Source of the DNA: Cryobacterium arcticum
Lineage (GTDB): Bacteria > Actinomycetota > Actinomycetes > Actinomycetales > Microbacteriaceae
Length of the DNA: 64,000 nt
Reading direction: 5' to 3'
NCBI RefSeq assembly: GCF_003185895.1
Contig: NZ_QHLY01000003.1
Coordinates: forward strand, 1-64,000
The notes under the pieces were generated by a model that did not search any database, had not been told where the DNA came from, and was given only the letters and a program-made list of their open reading frames with translations. The position numbers and the translations under genes are program-made. Numbering within the stretch: position 1 is the first letter of the stretch; every line of letters starts with the position of its first letter. This document shows positions 15,457 through 24,556 of this stretch, one piece after another.

Positions 15457-16984
15457 GCCCGGTATCGGCCAGGGGCAGCACGACGCGGAAACTGGTGCGC
15501 CCCGGCCGGCTGTCGACGGTGACCTCGCCGTGATGGGCCGTCACGACGGCCTGCACGATCGCCAGCCCGAGGCCCGTGCTGCCGCCGGTGCCGCGGAACC
15601 TCGAACTGTCCCCGCGGGCGAACCGCTCGAACAGGGTGGCGCGCAGGTTCTCCGGAATGCCGGGACCGTTGTCGGTGATCGTCACCACGGCGTTGTCGCC
15701 CGAGGTCGCCAGCGCGACCTCCACCCGGGTGCCGGCATCGGTGTGCACCCTGGCGTTGGCGAGCAGGTTCGCGAACACCTGGTGCAGGCGCGGGCCGTCG
15801 CCGGCCGCGAGCACGGGCTCCTCCGGCAGGTCGAGGTCCCAGGAGTGATCCCGGCCGGCCGCGTGGGCATCGCTGACGACGTCGACGAGCAGACTGGTGA
15901 GGTCGACGGGTTGCCGCTCCAGCTCACGACCCTCATCGAGCCGGGCGAGCAGCAGCAGGTCTTCGACCAGCACGGTCATGCGCACCGACTCGGATTCGAT
16001 CCGGCCGATCGCGTGCATGGCGTCCGGCGGCAGTTCCTGGCCACTGCGCCGGGTGAGCTCGGAGTAGCCGCGGATGGACGCGAGCGGGGTGCGCAGCTCG
16101 TGGCTGGCATCCGCGACGAACTGGCGCACCTTGTTCTCGCTGGCCTGCCGGGTCTCCAGGGCCACGTCCACGTGGTCGAGCATGCGGTTGAGGGCTGAAC
16201 CCACCCGGCCCACCTCGGTGCGGGGATCGGTGTCGGCCGCCGGCACCCGGTCGACGAGTAGAACCTCGCCACGGTCGAGCGGCAGCTCTGACACCCGCGC
16301 GGCGGTGTCGGTGACCCGCTGCAGCGGGCGGAGCGCCAGCCGTACGATCGCGGTGGCGATGAACGCCACCAGAACGATTCCGGCCAGGGACACGAGCGCG
16401 ATGATGAGTGCCAGCTGCGTGGCAGTGCTGGTGACGCTGGAGACGGGCAGCCCGGTGAGATACAGCTCGCCGGTGCGGAGGGTCGCGGCGAGCACTCGGT
16501 ATTCACCCACGTCGCCGCCGAGGTTGACGCTGAACGGGGCCGAGCGTTCCTCTTGCTGCAGGGCGGAATCCAGTTCGGTGACGAGCTGGGTGACCTGGTC
16601 GTTGGTGAGAGCCACGACGGTGCCGGTCTCGTCGGTGTAGCCGGCGGAGACGGTGCTGCCGTCGTAGACCAGCGCCAGGGTGCCGGGCGACTGGCCCGGC
16701 CCGTTGAGCACGAGTTCGGCGGTGGGGGGCACGGTCGAGAAGTCGTTGCCGCCGGGCCGGTTACCGAGTGCGCTGCTGGAGCGTTGCGCGGCATTCTCCA
16801 GCTGAGTGTCGAGGCCCTCCATCAGGTTGGCGCTCAGGATGGCGACGCTCACCGCCCCGATCACCAGGCTCACCGCGGCGAGCGTCGCGACCATCGCCAC
16901 GACCAGGCGGCGGCGCAGGGTCCACGGCGCACGTCCGTTGCGCGTCGCGATGATCGGAGCGTCGGCGGGTGAGCGGCGGGCCAT
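15434..16984 (-). CDS. sensor histidine kinase (OmpR-type two-component system)
   Basis: A 516-residue membrane kinase. TM1 is at about 26-50, an extracytoplasmic sensor at 51-187 and TM2 at about 188-212. HAMP follows to about 285, then HisKA with phospho-acceptor His295 (FVADASHELRTPLASIRGYS). The HATPase domain has the N box (FANLLANARVHT), G1 (DNGPGIP) and G2 (GSTGLGLAIV). The start overlaps the response-regulator stop (ATGA), giving a coupled operon. The divergent MacB-like ABC transporter suggests it senses an antimicrobial or envelope stress and induces export. Confidence 0.92.
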   Translation of the reverse strand: MARRSPADAPIIATRNGRAPWTLRRRLVVAMVATLAAVSLVIGAVSVAILSANLMEGLDTQLENAAQRSSSALGNRPGGNDFSTVPPTAELVLNGPGQSPGTLALVYDGSTVSAGYTDETGTVVALTNDQVTQLVTELDSALQQEERSAPFSVNLGGDVGEYRVLAATLRTGELYLTGLPVSSVTSTATQLALIIALVSLAGIVLVAFIATAIVRLALRPLQRVTDTAARVSELPLDRGEVLLVDRVPAADTDPRTEVGRVGSALNRMLDHVDVALETRQASENKVRQFVADASHELRTPLASIRGYSELTRRSGQELPPDAMHAIGRIESESVRMTVLVEDLLLLARLDEGRELERQPVDLTSLLVDVVSDAHAAGRDHSWDLDLPEEPVLAAGDGPRLHQVFANLLANARVHTDAGTRVEVALATSGDNAVVTITDNGPGIPENLRATLFERFARGDSSRFRGTGGSTGLGLAIVQAVVTAHHGEVTVDSRPGRTSFRVVLPLADTGLSPDASR

Positions 16985-17730
16985 CAGGCGATCTTCAGCA
17001 TGTAACCGGCACCGCGCACCGTGTGGATCATGGGGTCGCGGCCGGCGTCCACCTTCTTGCGCAGATAAGAGATGTAGATCTCCACGACCGACGACTTGCC
17101 GCCGAAGTCGTAGCTCCACACCCGGTCGAGGATCTGCGCCTTGCTGAGTACCCGGCGCGGGTTACGCATCAGGAAGCGCAGCAGTTCGAACTCCGTGGCG
17201 GTCAGTTCGATCTGCTCGCCGGCCCGGAACACTTCGTAGCTGTCCTCATCCAGGGTGAGGTCGCCCACGGTAATTCGCGGGTCGGTGGAATCCGACACCG
17301 CCAGGGTGGAGCGGCGGATGAGCCCGCGCAAGCGCGCCACCACTTCCTCCAGGCTGAACGGCTTGGTGACGTAGTCGTCGCCGCCGGCGGTGAGACCGGC
17401 GATGCGGTCGTCGAGGGAGTCTTTGGCGGTGAGGAAGAGCACCGGCGTCTCGTAGCCATCCGCCCGCACCCGCTGCAGCACCTGCAGGCCGTCGATGTCG
17501 GGCAGCATGATGTCGAGCACGATGGCGTCGGGCCGGAACTCGCGGGCAAGGGTGATCGCAGCGCGGCCCTCGCCGGCGGTGCGTACTTCCCAACCCTCGT
17601 AGCGGAGGGCCATCGAGAGCAGGTCTGTGAGGGTGGGTTCGTCGTCGACGACCAGCACCCTGATCGGGGAACCGTCGGCCTTGTGAAGGCGTGGTCCGTG
17701 TGCCGACTGCTCGTTTACTCGTGTGCTCAT
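16984..17730 (-). CDS. OmpR/PhoB-family response regulator
   Basis: A 248-residue regulator. The receiver domain (about 22-138) has the acidic pair Asp29/Asp30, phospho-acceptor Asp73 (VLDIMLPD) and Lys123 (TKPF). The C-terminal winged helix (about 155-248) ends YLRKKVDAGRDPMIHTVRG. The start MSTRVNEQ at 17730 is chosen; a longer in-frame start at 17826 would cover the promoter region. It is first in the two-component operon and divergent from an ABC exporter, which it probably activates. Confidence 0.93.
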   Translation of the reverse strand: MSTRVNEQSAHGPRLHKADGSPIRVLVVDDEPTLTDLLSMALRYEGWEVRTAGEGRAAITLAREFRPDAIVLDIMLPDIDGLQVLQRVRADGYETPVLFLTAKDSLDDRIAGLTAGGDDYVTKPFSLEEVVARLRGLIRRSTLAVSDSTDPRITVGDLTLDEDSYEVFRAGEQIELTATEFELLRFLMRNPRRVLSKAQILDRVWSYDFGGKSSVVEIYISYLRKKVDAGRDPMIHTVRGAGYMLKIA

Positions 17731-17753
17731 GAAGAAAAGTATCCGCGCCTTTC

Positions 17754-17839
17754 CTATGAAGCGGCTATGTGTCGCCCACGGCGAGCCTGTGAGAACCCCG
17801 GCGGCCGGATCGCTGGGCAGATTCATAGGTTCTGCATAG
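17754..17839. promoter_or_regulatory. paired 11-bp-spaced CTATG/CATAG repeats between the two-component system and ABC genes
   Basis: CTATG occurs at 17754 and 17765, exactly 11 bp apart. Its complement CATAG occurs at 17824 and 17835, also 11 bp apart. OmpR/PhoB-family regulators bind head-to-tail half-sites with about 11-bp spacing, so each pair could be one dimer site. One pair lies near the regulator's promoter and the other near that of the ABC genes. Confidence 0.6.
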
Positions 17840-17913
17840 TGCGGCCATAATCCGGCTCCCTACCGTCGAACTCGTAGAGGCGGGATCCTCCCTGCCACCG
17901 GACTGGAGTATCG

Positions 17914-19395
17914 ATGTTTGTCACCTATCTGCGACGAGAACTGGCAGGTCGCCGCAAGCAGACCGCCATTGTCGCCATCGGCATGGCGCTTGCCATCGCC
18001 CTGGTCATTATCGTGAACGCCGTCTCGAGCGGCGTGCAGCTCGCGCAATCGACGGTGCTCGCCTCCGTCTACGGCGTCGGCACCGACATCACCGTCAGCG
18101 AGACCCCGGCCGCCCCGACAGAGGGCGAAGCGGGTGCCAATGGGCCGCAGAACTTCGACTTCGGCGCCGAGGACGGCGCCACCACCGACGGCACCACCAC
18201 CGTCAGCCAGGCTCGCCTCTCGGTGGACCGCGCCACCACCTCCTTCGACTCTGCCGCCCTCGACACCGTCAGCGGCATCGACAACGTCACGGCCGCCGCC
18301 GCCACCCTCTCGCTGAGCAACACCACCTTCGACGGCGCCCTGCCGGAGCGCTCAACCACAGACACCGGCACCATGCCGACCGGTGACGACGCCGCAGCCG
18401 GCGGCACCCCGCCCAGCGGCGGCCCGGACGGCGCCGGCGGCAGCTCGTTCAGCGTCGATTCCTTCACCGTGCTCGGCCTGGACCCGGCCGATGAAGCGGT
18501 CGGACCTCTCTCCGCGGTGACCCTCACCGACGGCCGCAGCCTGGAGAGATCCGATGCGGGCACCAACGTGGCCGTGCTCGACGCCAGCTACGCCACCACC
18601 GCCGAGCTCGTCGTGGGCGACACCGTCGCCATCGCCGGCACCGACTTCACCGTCGTCGGCCTGGTCACCGCCTCCAGCGCGGATGCCGCCACCGCGTCGA
18701 ACGTGTACATCCCGCTGGATGTCGCCCAGACTCTCTCCGGCCTTGACGCCCAGGTCACCGACATCTACGTGCAGGCCGCCTCGTCGACCGACATCGACCA
18801 GATCCAGACCGACATCGAAGCCGCATTGCCCGACAGCACCGTCAAGACCCAGGCCGACCTCGCCTCCAGCGTCTCCGGGTCGCTCTCCAGCGCCTCCGAC
18901 CTGGTCAAGAACCTCGGCCTCTGGCTCTCGTTGATCGTGCTCGCCGCCGCGTTCCTGATCGCCATCCTGTTCACCATCTCCGGCGTCACCCGTCGCACCC
19001 GCGAATTCGGCACCCTCAAGGCGATCGGCTGGTCGAACGGCAAGATCGTGCGCCAGGTCGCCGGCGAGTCCCTCGTGCAGGGCCTGATCGGCGGTGTCGT
19101 CGGCATTGCCGTCGGCCTCATCGGCATCCTCGTGATCAACCTGGTGGCGCCGACCCTCACGGCCGGATCGGCCACCACCGAGGCTGCGGGAGCCATGGGC
19201 GGGCCCGGCGGCGGTTTCGGCCAGGCGGCGGTCGAGGCCACTACTTCCGACATCGTCTTGCAGGTTCCGGTGACCCTGTCGGTCATCCTCATCGCGGTCG
19301 GCCTGGCCGTGGTCGGCGGCCTGCTGGCCGGCGCCATCGGCGGCTGGCGTGCCTCGCGCCTCCGCCCCGCCGAAGCGCTCCGCAGCATCGCCTGA
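17914..19395 (+). CDS. FtsX/MacB-like ABC transporter permease
   Basis: A 493-residue permease of the MacB/FtsX type. One helix is near the N-terminus (about 15-40), followed by a large extracytoplasmic domain very rich in Thr, Ala, Asp and Gly (about 45-325). Three helices follow at about 335-360, 390-420 and 455-480. The motif RTREFGTLKAIGWSNGKIVRQ is characteristic of FtsX-domain permeases. It is followed 37 bp later by its ATPase. Such systems act as mechanotransducers exporting peptides or lipoproteins, or conferring antimicrobial resistance. Confidence 0.9.
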   Translation: MFVTYLRRELAGRRKQTAIVAIGMALAIALVIIVNAVSSGVQLAQSTVLASVYGVGTDITVSETPAAPTEGEAGANGPQNFDFGAEDGATTDGTTTVSQARLSVDRATTSFDSAALDTVSGIDNVTAAAATLSLSNTTFDGALPERSTTDTGTMPTGDDAAAGGTPPSGGPDGAGGSSFSVDSFTVLGLDPADEAVGPLSAVTLTDGRSLERSDAGTNVAVLDASYATTAELVVGDTVAIAGTDFTVVGLVTASSADAATASNVYIPLDVAQTLSGLDAQVTDIYVQAASSTDIDQIQTDIEAALPDSTVKTQADLASSVSGSLSSASDLVKNLGLWLSLIVLAAAFLIAILFTISGVTRRTREFGTLKAIGWSNGKIVRQVAGESLVQGLIGGVVGIAVGLIGILVINLVAPTLTAGSATTEAAGAMGGPGGGFGQAAVEATTSDIVLQVPVTLSVILIAVGLAVVGGLLAGAIGGWRASRLRPAEALRSIA

Positions 19396-19431
19396 CCCAG
19401 TCGTTTCTCCCTACGTCAAGAAAGAACCACT

Positions 19432-20103
19432 ATGTATCAGCTGACGAATGTCACGAAGAAATACGACCAGGGCAAGCGCTCGGTGACGGCCCTGAACAAG
19501 GTCACCCTGTCGATTCCCGATGGCCAGATGGTCGCCATCCAGGGACCGACCGGGGGCGGCAAGTCCACCCTCCTGCAGATGCTGGGCGCGCTGGACCGGC
19601 CCACGGAGGGCACCGTCGAACTCGGCACGTCCAACCTCTCCAAGCTCGGCGACGGACCGCTCGGCAAGATCCGGGCGCAGGAGATCGGGTTCGTGTTCCA
19701 GGGCTTCAACCTCATTCCCACCCTTACCGCGCAGGAGAACGTGGAGACCGCGCTCGCGCCGCTGGGCATCCCGGCTGCCGAACGCACCGCCAGGGCCACG
19801 GCGGCCCTGGCTTCGGTCGGCCTCGGCGAGCGCGGCAGCCACCTGCCGGCCGAGCTCTCCGGCGGGCAGCAGCAGCGGGTGGCGATCGCCCGAGCCCTGG
19901 TGAAGGAACCGGCCGTGCTCCTGGCCGACGAACCCACCGGCAACCTGGACGAACAGACCAGGGACGAGATCATGGAATTGCTCGAGGGGCTCTGGCGTGA
20001 CCGCGGCCTCACCCTGATCGTGGTCACCCATGACAGCGCCGTGGCGAAGCGGGCGCAGCGACGCCTGCTGATCAAGCAGGGTGTGGTCAAGGAGATCAGC
20101 TAG
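19432..20103 (+). CDS. ABC transporter ATP-binding protein (LolD/MacB type)
   Basis: A 223-residue ATPase with intact Walker A (GPTGGGKSTL), Q-loop (FVFQGFNLIPTLTAQENV), signature (LSGGQQQRVAIARAL), Walker B (VLLADEPTGNLD) and His switch (VVTHDS). The GNLDE continuation is typical of the LolD/MacB group. It energises the FtsX-like permease immediately upstream, and both are probably induced by the adjacent two-component system. Confidence 0.94.
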   Translation: MYQLTNVTKKYDQGKRSVTALNKVTLSIPDGQMVAIQGPTGGGKSTLLQMLGALDRPTEGTVELGTSNLSKLGDGPLGKIRAQEIGFVFQGFNLIPTLTAQENVETALAPLGIPAAERTARATAALASVGLGERGSHLPAELSGGQQQRVAIARALVKEPAVLLADEPTGNLDEQTRDEIMELLEGLWRDRGLTLIVVTHDSAVAKRAQRRLLIKQGVVKEIS

Positions 20104-20182
20104 CTCCGCCGCACGCGGATTCCCCGACGGTGTCGGCGGCTGCCCGGCGGGGTGTCCGCCGGCACCGTCGACACGGAGCAGA

Positions 20183-20902
20183 ATGGAGGACGTGCCCCAT
20201 TCTCTGCTCTCCCTCTTCGATCTGGAGGAGCAGACTCCCCTCGCCCCGGTGTCGCCGCCCGCTCCGGCCCCGGTGACCGCACAATCGGCGCACCTCGGTC
20301 GCATCGTGGCCGACTCCACTGACCGGGTCGCCTGGCTGCGCGCCCGCAGCCAGGGCATCACCGCCACGGATGTCGCCAAGCTCGCCACCGAGAAATCGGT
20401 GCATGCCGCGGCCAGGGAGAAGATCAACGGCAGCGGCTTCGGCGGCAACCCGTACACCGACCACGGCCGGGCCAGGGAACCGGAGATCGCGGCCTGGGTG
20501 CTGGCGAACTACGGCATCGAACCGAGCACCAACCTCTTCCACGCCGCCGACCAACGCCGGCACCTGGCCACGCCCGATGGGCTCGGCCTCGCCACGAACG
20601 GCGTCTTCGAACTCGCCGAAATCAAGACCACGAGCAAACCGTGGCGCAGCATCCCCCGCTCGTACCTGAGGCAGATCTGGTGGCAGCAGTACGTACTCGG
20701 CGCCGACCGCACCCTGCTGGTGTGGGAGGAACACGACAACTTCGTGCCCCGCTCGGCCGTGCCGGAGTGCCGGTGGATCGACCGGGACGACGACCAGATC
20801 AGCATCCTGGTGGGCTTCGCCGACCAGCTGATCGACCTGCTCAACCACCAGCGCGAGCGTGAACGCGCCGACGCGCCGCCGCCCTACGACTACGGTCGCT
20901 GA
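20183..20902 (+). CDS. YqaJ-family (lambda-exonuclease-like) nuclease
   Basis: A 239-residue protein with features of the YqaJ/phage recombinase exonuclease family: RSQGITATDVAKLA near residue 55, GNPYTDHGRAREPEIAAWV (about 92-110) and a catalytic ELAEIKTT segment (about 143-150) corresponding to the D/E-x-K core. The family degrades double-stranded DNA ends in phage recombination, but isolated chromosomal copies are common and may be domesticated. No phage genes are nearby. The ATG at 20183 has GGAG at good spacing; a GTG three codons later has its GGAGGA too close. Confidence 0.72.
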   Translation: MEDVPHSLLSLFDLEEQTPLAPVSPPAPAPVTAQSAHLGRIVADSTDRVAWLRARSQGITATDVAKLATEKSVHAAAREKINGSGFGGNPYTDHGRAREPEIAAWVLANYGIEPSTNLFHAADQRRHLATPDGLGLATNGVFELAEIKTTSKPWRSIPRSYLRQIWWQQYVLGADRTLLVWEEHDNFVPRSAVPECRWIDRDDDQISILVGFADQLIDLLNHQRERERADAPPPYDYGR

Positions 20903-20927
20903 CGCCTCGCACCCCATCTGATTCCGT

Positions 20928-20945
20928 TCGACCGAAATAAGTCGA
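20928..20945. promoter_or_regulatory. candidate ROK operator 1 (TCGAC-N8-GTCGA, containing ATAAGTCG)
   Basis: An inverted repeat of five-base arms 22 bp before the ROK gene. It includes ATAAGTCG (20937-20944), which recurs at 20976-20983 and, inverted, at 25737-25744 in front of the sugar transporter genes. This is consistent with autoregulation by the ROK repressor. Confidence 0.5.
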
Positions 20946-20966
20946 CCGGTGTGATTAGATTGTCCA

Positions 20967-22181
20967 ATGATCGACATAAGTCGTGGAGATGGCCTCGGCT
21001 CCTCCGGCACGAGTGACCTGTTCCAGATCCTTCGCGACGGTCGCTCACGCACGCGCACCGAGTTGGCCACCCTCACCGGCCTCGCCCGGTCCACCATCGC
21101 CCTGCGCATCGACTCGCTGGTCAAGCTCGGCCTCGTCGGCCCGACCGCTGATGCCCCCTCCACCGGTGGCCGGCCGTCGTCCCAGGTCGCCCTGGCCACC
21201 GGCATGAAGATCGTGCTCGGCGTGGACATCGGCGCCTCCCACGTGCGCATCGCGGTCAGCGACCTCACCGGGCGGCCGTTGCACGAGACCAGCGCCGCGA
21301 TCGCCGTCGCCGACGGGCCGGACGCCGTTCTGGCCTGGGTGATCGGGGCCGGCGATGCGCTGCTGCGCGATTCCGGCCGACCGGCCGGCGACCTGCTCGC
21401 GATCGGCGTCGGCCTGCCCGGCCCGGTCGAGTACAGCAGCGGCCGCCCGATCAACCCACCGATCATGCCCGGCTGGGACCGCTTCGACGTGCGCGGCACC
21501 CTCGAGGCGCATTTCCACGTTCCGGTGCTCGTCGACAACGACGTGAACATCATGGCGCTGGGCGAACGTGAGACCGCCTGGCCGGAGGTGGACCATCTCA
21601 TCTTCGTCAAGGTCGCCACCGGCATCGGTTCCGGTGTGATCTCCGGCGGCATCCTGCAGCGCGGCGCCCAGGGCATCGCCGGCGACATCGGGCACGTGCA
21701 GGTGCCGCGCGGCGCCGACGTGCCCTGCCACTGCGGCAATCGCGGCTGCCTGGAGGCGTTGGCGTCCGGGCCGGCCCTGGCGGCCCAGCTGCGGGACCGC
21801 GGCCTGATGGTCACGACCAACCAGGATGTGGTCGACCTCGTCAAGCGCGGCAACCTCGAAGCGATCCAGGCCGTGCGGCAGGCCGGCCGGGATCTGGGCG
21901 AGGTGCTCACGGCCTGCGTCAGCCTGGTCAACCCATCGGTGATCGTGATCGGCGGCTCGATGGCGCAGGCCGGGGAGCACCTGATCGCCGGGGTGCGCGA
22001 AGTGGTCTACACCCGCTCCATGCCCCTGGCCACCCAACACCTGCAGATCACCCAGTCCGGAGCCGGCCTCGACGCCGCCGTGATCGGAGCGAGCATGCTG
22101 GCCATCCACCACGCCCTCTCCCCGGCCCGAATCGACGCCATGGTGCTCGACCTGATGGAGACCGCGGCCCTGGCGAAATAG
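20967..22181 (+). CDS. ROK-family transcriptional regulator
   Basis: A 404-residue NagC/XylR-type repressor. A winged helix-turn-helix occupies about residues 15-75 (SRTRTELATLTGLARSTIAL). It is followed by a sugar-kinase-like ROK domain (about 85-390) with the nucleotide-fold motif VLGVDIGASHVRIAV. The zinc site is CHCGNRGCLEAL. It reads toward a sugar isomerase, dehydrogenase and ABC importer and shares an 8-bp promoter motif with them, so it probably represses this locus in response to the sugar or its phosphate. Confidence 0.9.
   Translation: MIDISRGDGLGSSGTSDLFQILRDGRSRTRTELATLTGLARSTIALRIDSLVKLGLVGPTADAPSTGGRPSSQVALATGMKIVLGVDIGASHVRIAVSDLTGRPLHETSAAIAVADGPDAVLAWVIGAGDALLRDSGRPAGDLLAIGVGLPGPVEYSSGRPINPPIMPGWDRFDVRGTLEAHFHVPVLVDNDVNIMALGERETAWPEVDHLIFVKVATGIGSGVISGGILQRGAQGIAGDIGHVQVPRGADVPCHCGNRGCLEALASGPALAAQLRDRGLMVTTNQDVVDLVKRGNLEAIQAVRQAGRDLGEVLTACVSLVNPSVIVIGGSMAQAGEHLIAGVREVVYTRSMPLATQHLQITQSGAGLDAAVIGASMLAIHHALSPARIDAMVLDLMETAALAK
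20976..20983 (+). promoter_or_regulatory. candidate ROK half-site 2 (ATAAGTCG)
   Basis: A second ATAAGTCG, preceded by CGAC so that CGAC-ATAA-GTCG (20972-20983) is a short palindrome. It lies inside the first codons of the ROK gene, where it would act as an autoregulatory roadblock. Confidence 0.4.
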
Positions 22182-22196
22182 CCCGGTCCGCGCCGC

Positions 22197-23198
22197 TCAG
22201 CGGCTGCTGAACGCCGCATCGAACGACGCACTCGGCGATTCGAACGCCAGCGACCGAACGAACTGCAGAGCCTCCGGCGCCCCGATCAGCCGGTCCATAC
22301 CGGCGTCCTCCCACTCCACCGACAGCGGGCCGTCGTAGCCGATGGTGTTGAGCATCCGGAAGCTGTCTTCCCACGGCACATCGCCGTGGCCGGTGGAGAT
22401 GAAGTCCCACCCCCGGCGCGGGTCCGCCCAGGCCAGGTGCGAACCCAAACGGCCGTTCCGCCCGTTCACCATGCGCTTCTTGGTGTCCTTGCAGTCCACG
22501 TGGTAGATCCGGTCCTTGAAATCCCAGAGGAACCCGACCGGGTCGAGGTCCTGCCAAACGAAGTGGCTCGGATCCCAGTTGAGACCGAACGCCTCCCGGT
22601 GACCGATCGCCTCCAGGGTGCGCACGGTGGTCCAATAGTCGTAGGCGATCTCGCTGGGGTGCACCTCGTGCGCGAAACGCACGCCGACCTCGTCGAAGAC
22701 GTCGAGGATCGGGTTCCACCGGTCGGCGAAGTCCTGGTAGCCGGCGTCGATCGCCTCCTGCGACACCGGCGGGAACATGGCCACATACTTCCAGATCGAG
22801 GAGCCGGTGAAACCGATCACGGTCTTCACCCCGAGCTTCGCGGCCAGCCGGGCGGTGTGCTTCATCTCCTCCGCGGCCCGCTGCCGCACCCCTTCCGGGT
22901 CGCCGTCACCCCAGACCACGTCGGGCAGTATGTCGCGGTGCCGCTGGTCGATCGGGTCGTCGCACACCGCCTGGCCCTTGAGGTGGTTGGAGATTGCGTA
23001 GACCTTGAGGTCGTACTTCGCCAGGATCGCCAGGCGGTCGGCGACATAGGCCTCGTCGTCCCAGCGCCAGGGATCCAGGTGGTCACCCCAGCAGGCGATC
23101 TCCAGGCCGTCGTATCCCCACCCCGACGCCAGCCTGGCCACTTCTTCGAAGGGGAGGTCGGCCCACTGGCCGGTGAACAGGGTGACGGGACGGGGCAT
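22197..23198 (-). CDS. sugar phosphate isomerase/epimerase (TIM-barrel, AP-endonuclease-2-like)
   Basis: A 333-residue xylose-isomerase-like TIM barrel. Metal-ligand-type residues appear in [39 protein letters not shown] and [11 protein letters not shown]. The start at 23198 has AGGAG upstream; a long in-frame extension to 23714 would overlap the dehydrogenase gene and is rejected. Members of this family interconvert or epimerise keto-sugars or inositol derivatives. It is the last gene of a unit with a Gfo/Idh dehydrogenase and a sugar-binding protein, implying a two-step conversion of the imported sugar. Confidence 0.87.
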   Translation of the reverse strand: MPRPVTLFTGQWADLPFEEVARLASGWGYDGLEIACWGDHLDPWRWDDEAYVADRLAILAKYDLKVYAISNHLKGQAVCDDPIDQRHRDILPDVVWGDGDPEGVRQRAAEEMKHTARLAAKLGVKTVIGFTGSSIWKYVAMFPPVSQEAIDAGYQDFADRWNPILDVFDEVGVRFAHEVHPSEIAYDYWTTVRTLEAIGHREAFGLNWDPSHFVWQDLDPVGFLWDFKDRIYHVDCKDTKKRMVNGRNGRLGSHLAWADPRRGWDFISTGHGDVPWEDSFRMLNTIGYDGPLSVEWEDAGMDRLIGAPEALQFVRSLAFESPSASFDAAFSSR

Positions 23199-23259
23199 CG
23201 TGAATCTCCTGGGGCTCGGTGAAACGTGAACGGGGCGAGTCGAGGTCAGTGTGCAGGGG

Positions 23260-24453
23260 TTACTGCCGCCCGGCAAGGGCGGGGTCGGTGGTCGGGGTCC
23301 AGGCGCTGCCGGTAGCGGCGCTCTGTTCAACCGCGGCGAGCACCCGCTGCACCTGCAGGCCGGCCGCGAAGGACGGTTCCGGCTGGGTGCCGGCCACGAC
23401 GCCCTCCACAAAGTCCTTCGCCTGGTGGGAGAAGCCGTGCTCGTAACCGAGCATGTGGCCGGCCGGCCACCAGGCGGCGAGGTAGGGATGTTCAGGCTCG
23501 GTGACCAGGATGCGGGTGAAGCCCTGTGTTCCCGCCGGCGCCGTGGCGTCGTAGACGTCGAGGGCGTTGAGATCTTCCAGGTCGAACGACACCGCGCCCC
23601 GGGACCCGGCGACCTCGATCCGCAGGGCGTTCTTGCGACCGGTCGACATACGGGTGGCCTCGAACGAGCCGAGCGCGCCGCCCTCGAACCGGCCGGTGAA
23701 CAGGGCGACGTCATCCACGGTCACGGTGCCGCGCTCGGTGCCGGCGATTCCGCCGAGACCGGCCGCGCTGGCCAGGATCGGCCGCTCCCGCACGAAGGTC
23801 TCCAGCACGCCGCTCACGCTGGTGAGCCGCTGCCCGGTGATGAACTGGGCCAGGTCGATCGCGTGGGCGCCGATGTCACCGAGCGCGCCGGAGCCGGCCA
23901 GGTCTTTCTGCAGCCGCCAGGCCAGCGGCACCTCCGGATCGACCAGCCAGTCCTGCAGGTAGGCGGCGCGCACCTGGCGGATCTCACCGACGGCACCCGC
24001 TGCAACCATGTCGCGGGCCAGGGTGGCCGCCGGCACCCGGCGGTAGGTGAAGCCCACCATCGCGAACACACCGTTCTGGGCGGCGCGCGCGGCGGCCTCC
24101 GCCATCGCCGCGGCTTCGTCGGCCGTGTTGGCCAGCGGCTTCTCGCAGAGAACGTGCTTGCCGGCGGCGAGCGCTGCCAGGGCGATCTCCACGTGGCTGT
24201 GCCCCGGGGTGACGATGTCGATGATGTCGATGTCGTCCCGGGCGACGGCGTCACGCCAGTCGATGCTGGTCTCGGCCCAGCCCCACTTGTCGGCGGCCGC
24301 TCGTGTGGTCTCCGCGTTCCGGCCCACCAGAAGGGTCATCTCCGGTCGGGCCGGGAGGTCGAAGAACCGCGGCGCGACCCGCCAGCCCTGGGAGTGGGCC
24401 GCTCCCATGAAGCCGTGGCCGATCATGGCGATGCGAAGGCTGGGAGTGTCCAC
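23260..24453 (-). CDS. Gfo/Idh/MocA-family NAD(P)-dependent oxidoreductase
   Basis: A 397-residue dehydrogenase. The Rossmann fold is at residues 7-125 with the dinucleotide motif [13 protein letters not shown] and the family motif [11 protein letters not shown] around residue 97. The C-terminal alpha/beta substrate domain follows. Family members oxidise a sugar or inositol hydroxyl, often forming a 3-keto sugar that a TIM-barrel partner then processes. The neighbouring isomerase gene fits that pairing. It lies between the binding-protein gene (104 bp upstream) and the isomerase. Confidence 0.9.
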   Translation of the reverse strand: MDTPSLRIAMIGHGFMGAAHSQGWRVAPRFFDLPARPEMTLLVGRNAETTRAAADKWGWAETSIDWRDAVARDDIDIIDIVTPGHSHVEIALAALAAGKHVLCEKPLANTADEAAAMAEAAARAAQNGVFAMVGFTYRRVPAATLARDMVAAGAVGEIRQVRAAYLQDWLVDPEVPLAWRLQKDLAGSGALGDIGAHAIDLAQFITGQRLTSVSGVLETFVRERPILASAAGLGGIAGTERGTVTVDDVALFTGRFEGGALGSFEATRMSTGRKNALRIEVAGSRGAVSFDLEDLNALDVYDATAPAGTQGFTRILVTEPEHPYLAAWWPAGHMLGYEHGFSHQAKDFVEGVVAGTQPEPSFAAGLQVQRVLAAVEQSAATGSAWTPTTDPALAGRQ

Positions 24454-24556
24454 GGGTCCTCTTTCCTTTGGACAAACGAGTCAGAAAATGCACACGGGTA
24501 TTACGCGAAGGGGTGGTGACGGATGCCCGCGGCCGAAACCGCGGGCATCCGTTGGG

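Noticed and set aside
20183..20902. Part of a prophage
   Set aside because: YqaJ-like nuclease sequence suggests phage origin, but no integrase, capsid, portal or attachment site is nearby.
20096..21931. A 611-codon open frame on the minus strand across the YqaJ and ROK genes
   Set aside because: It is antisense to two well-supported genes, is rich in Arg/Pro/Ser from high GC, and shows no recognisable domain; such shadow frames are expected here.
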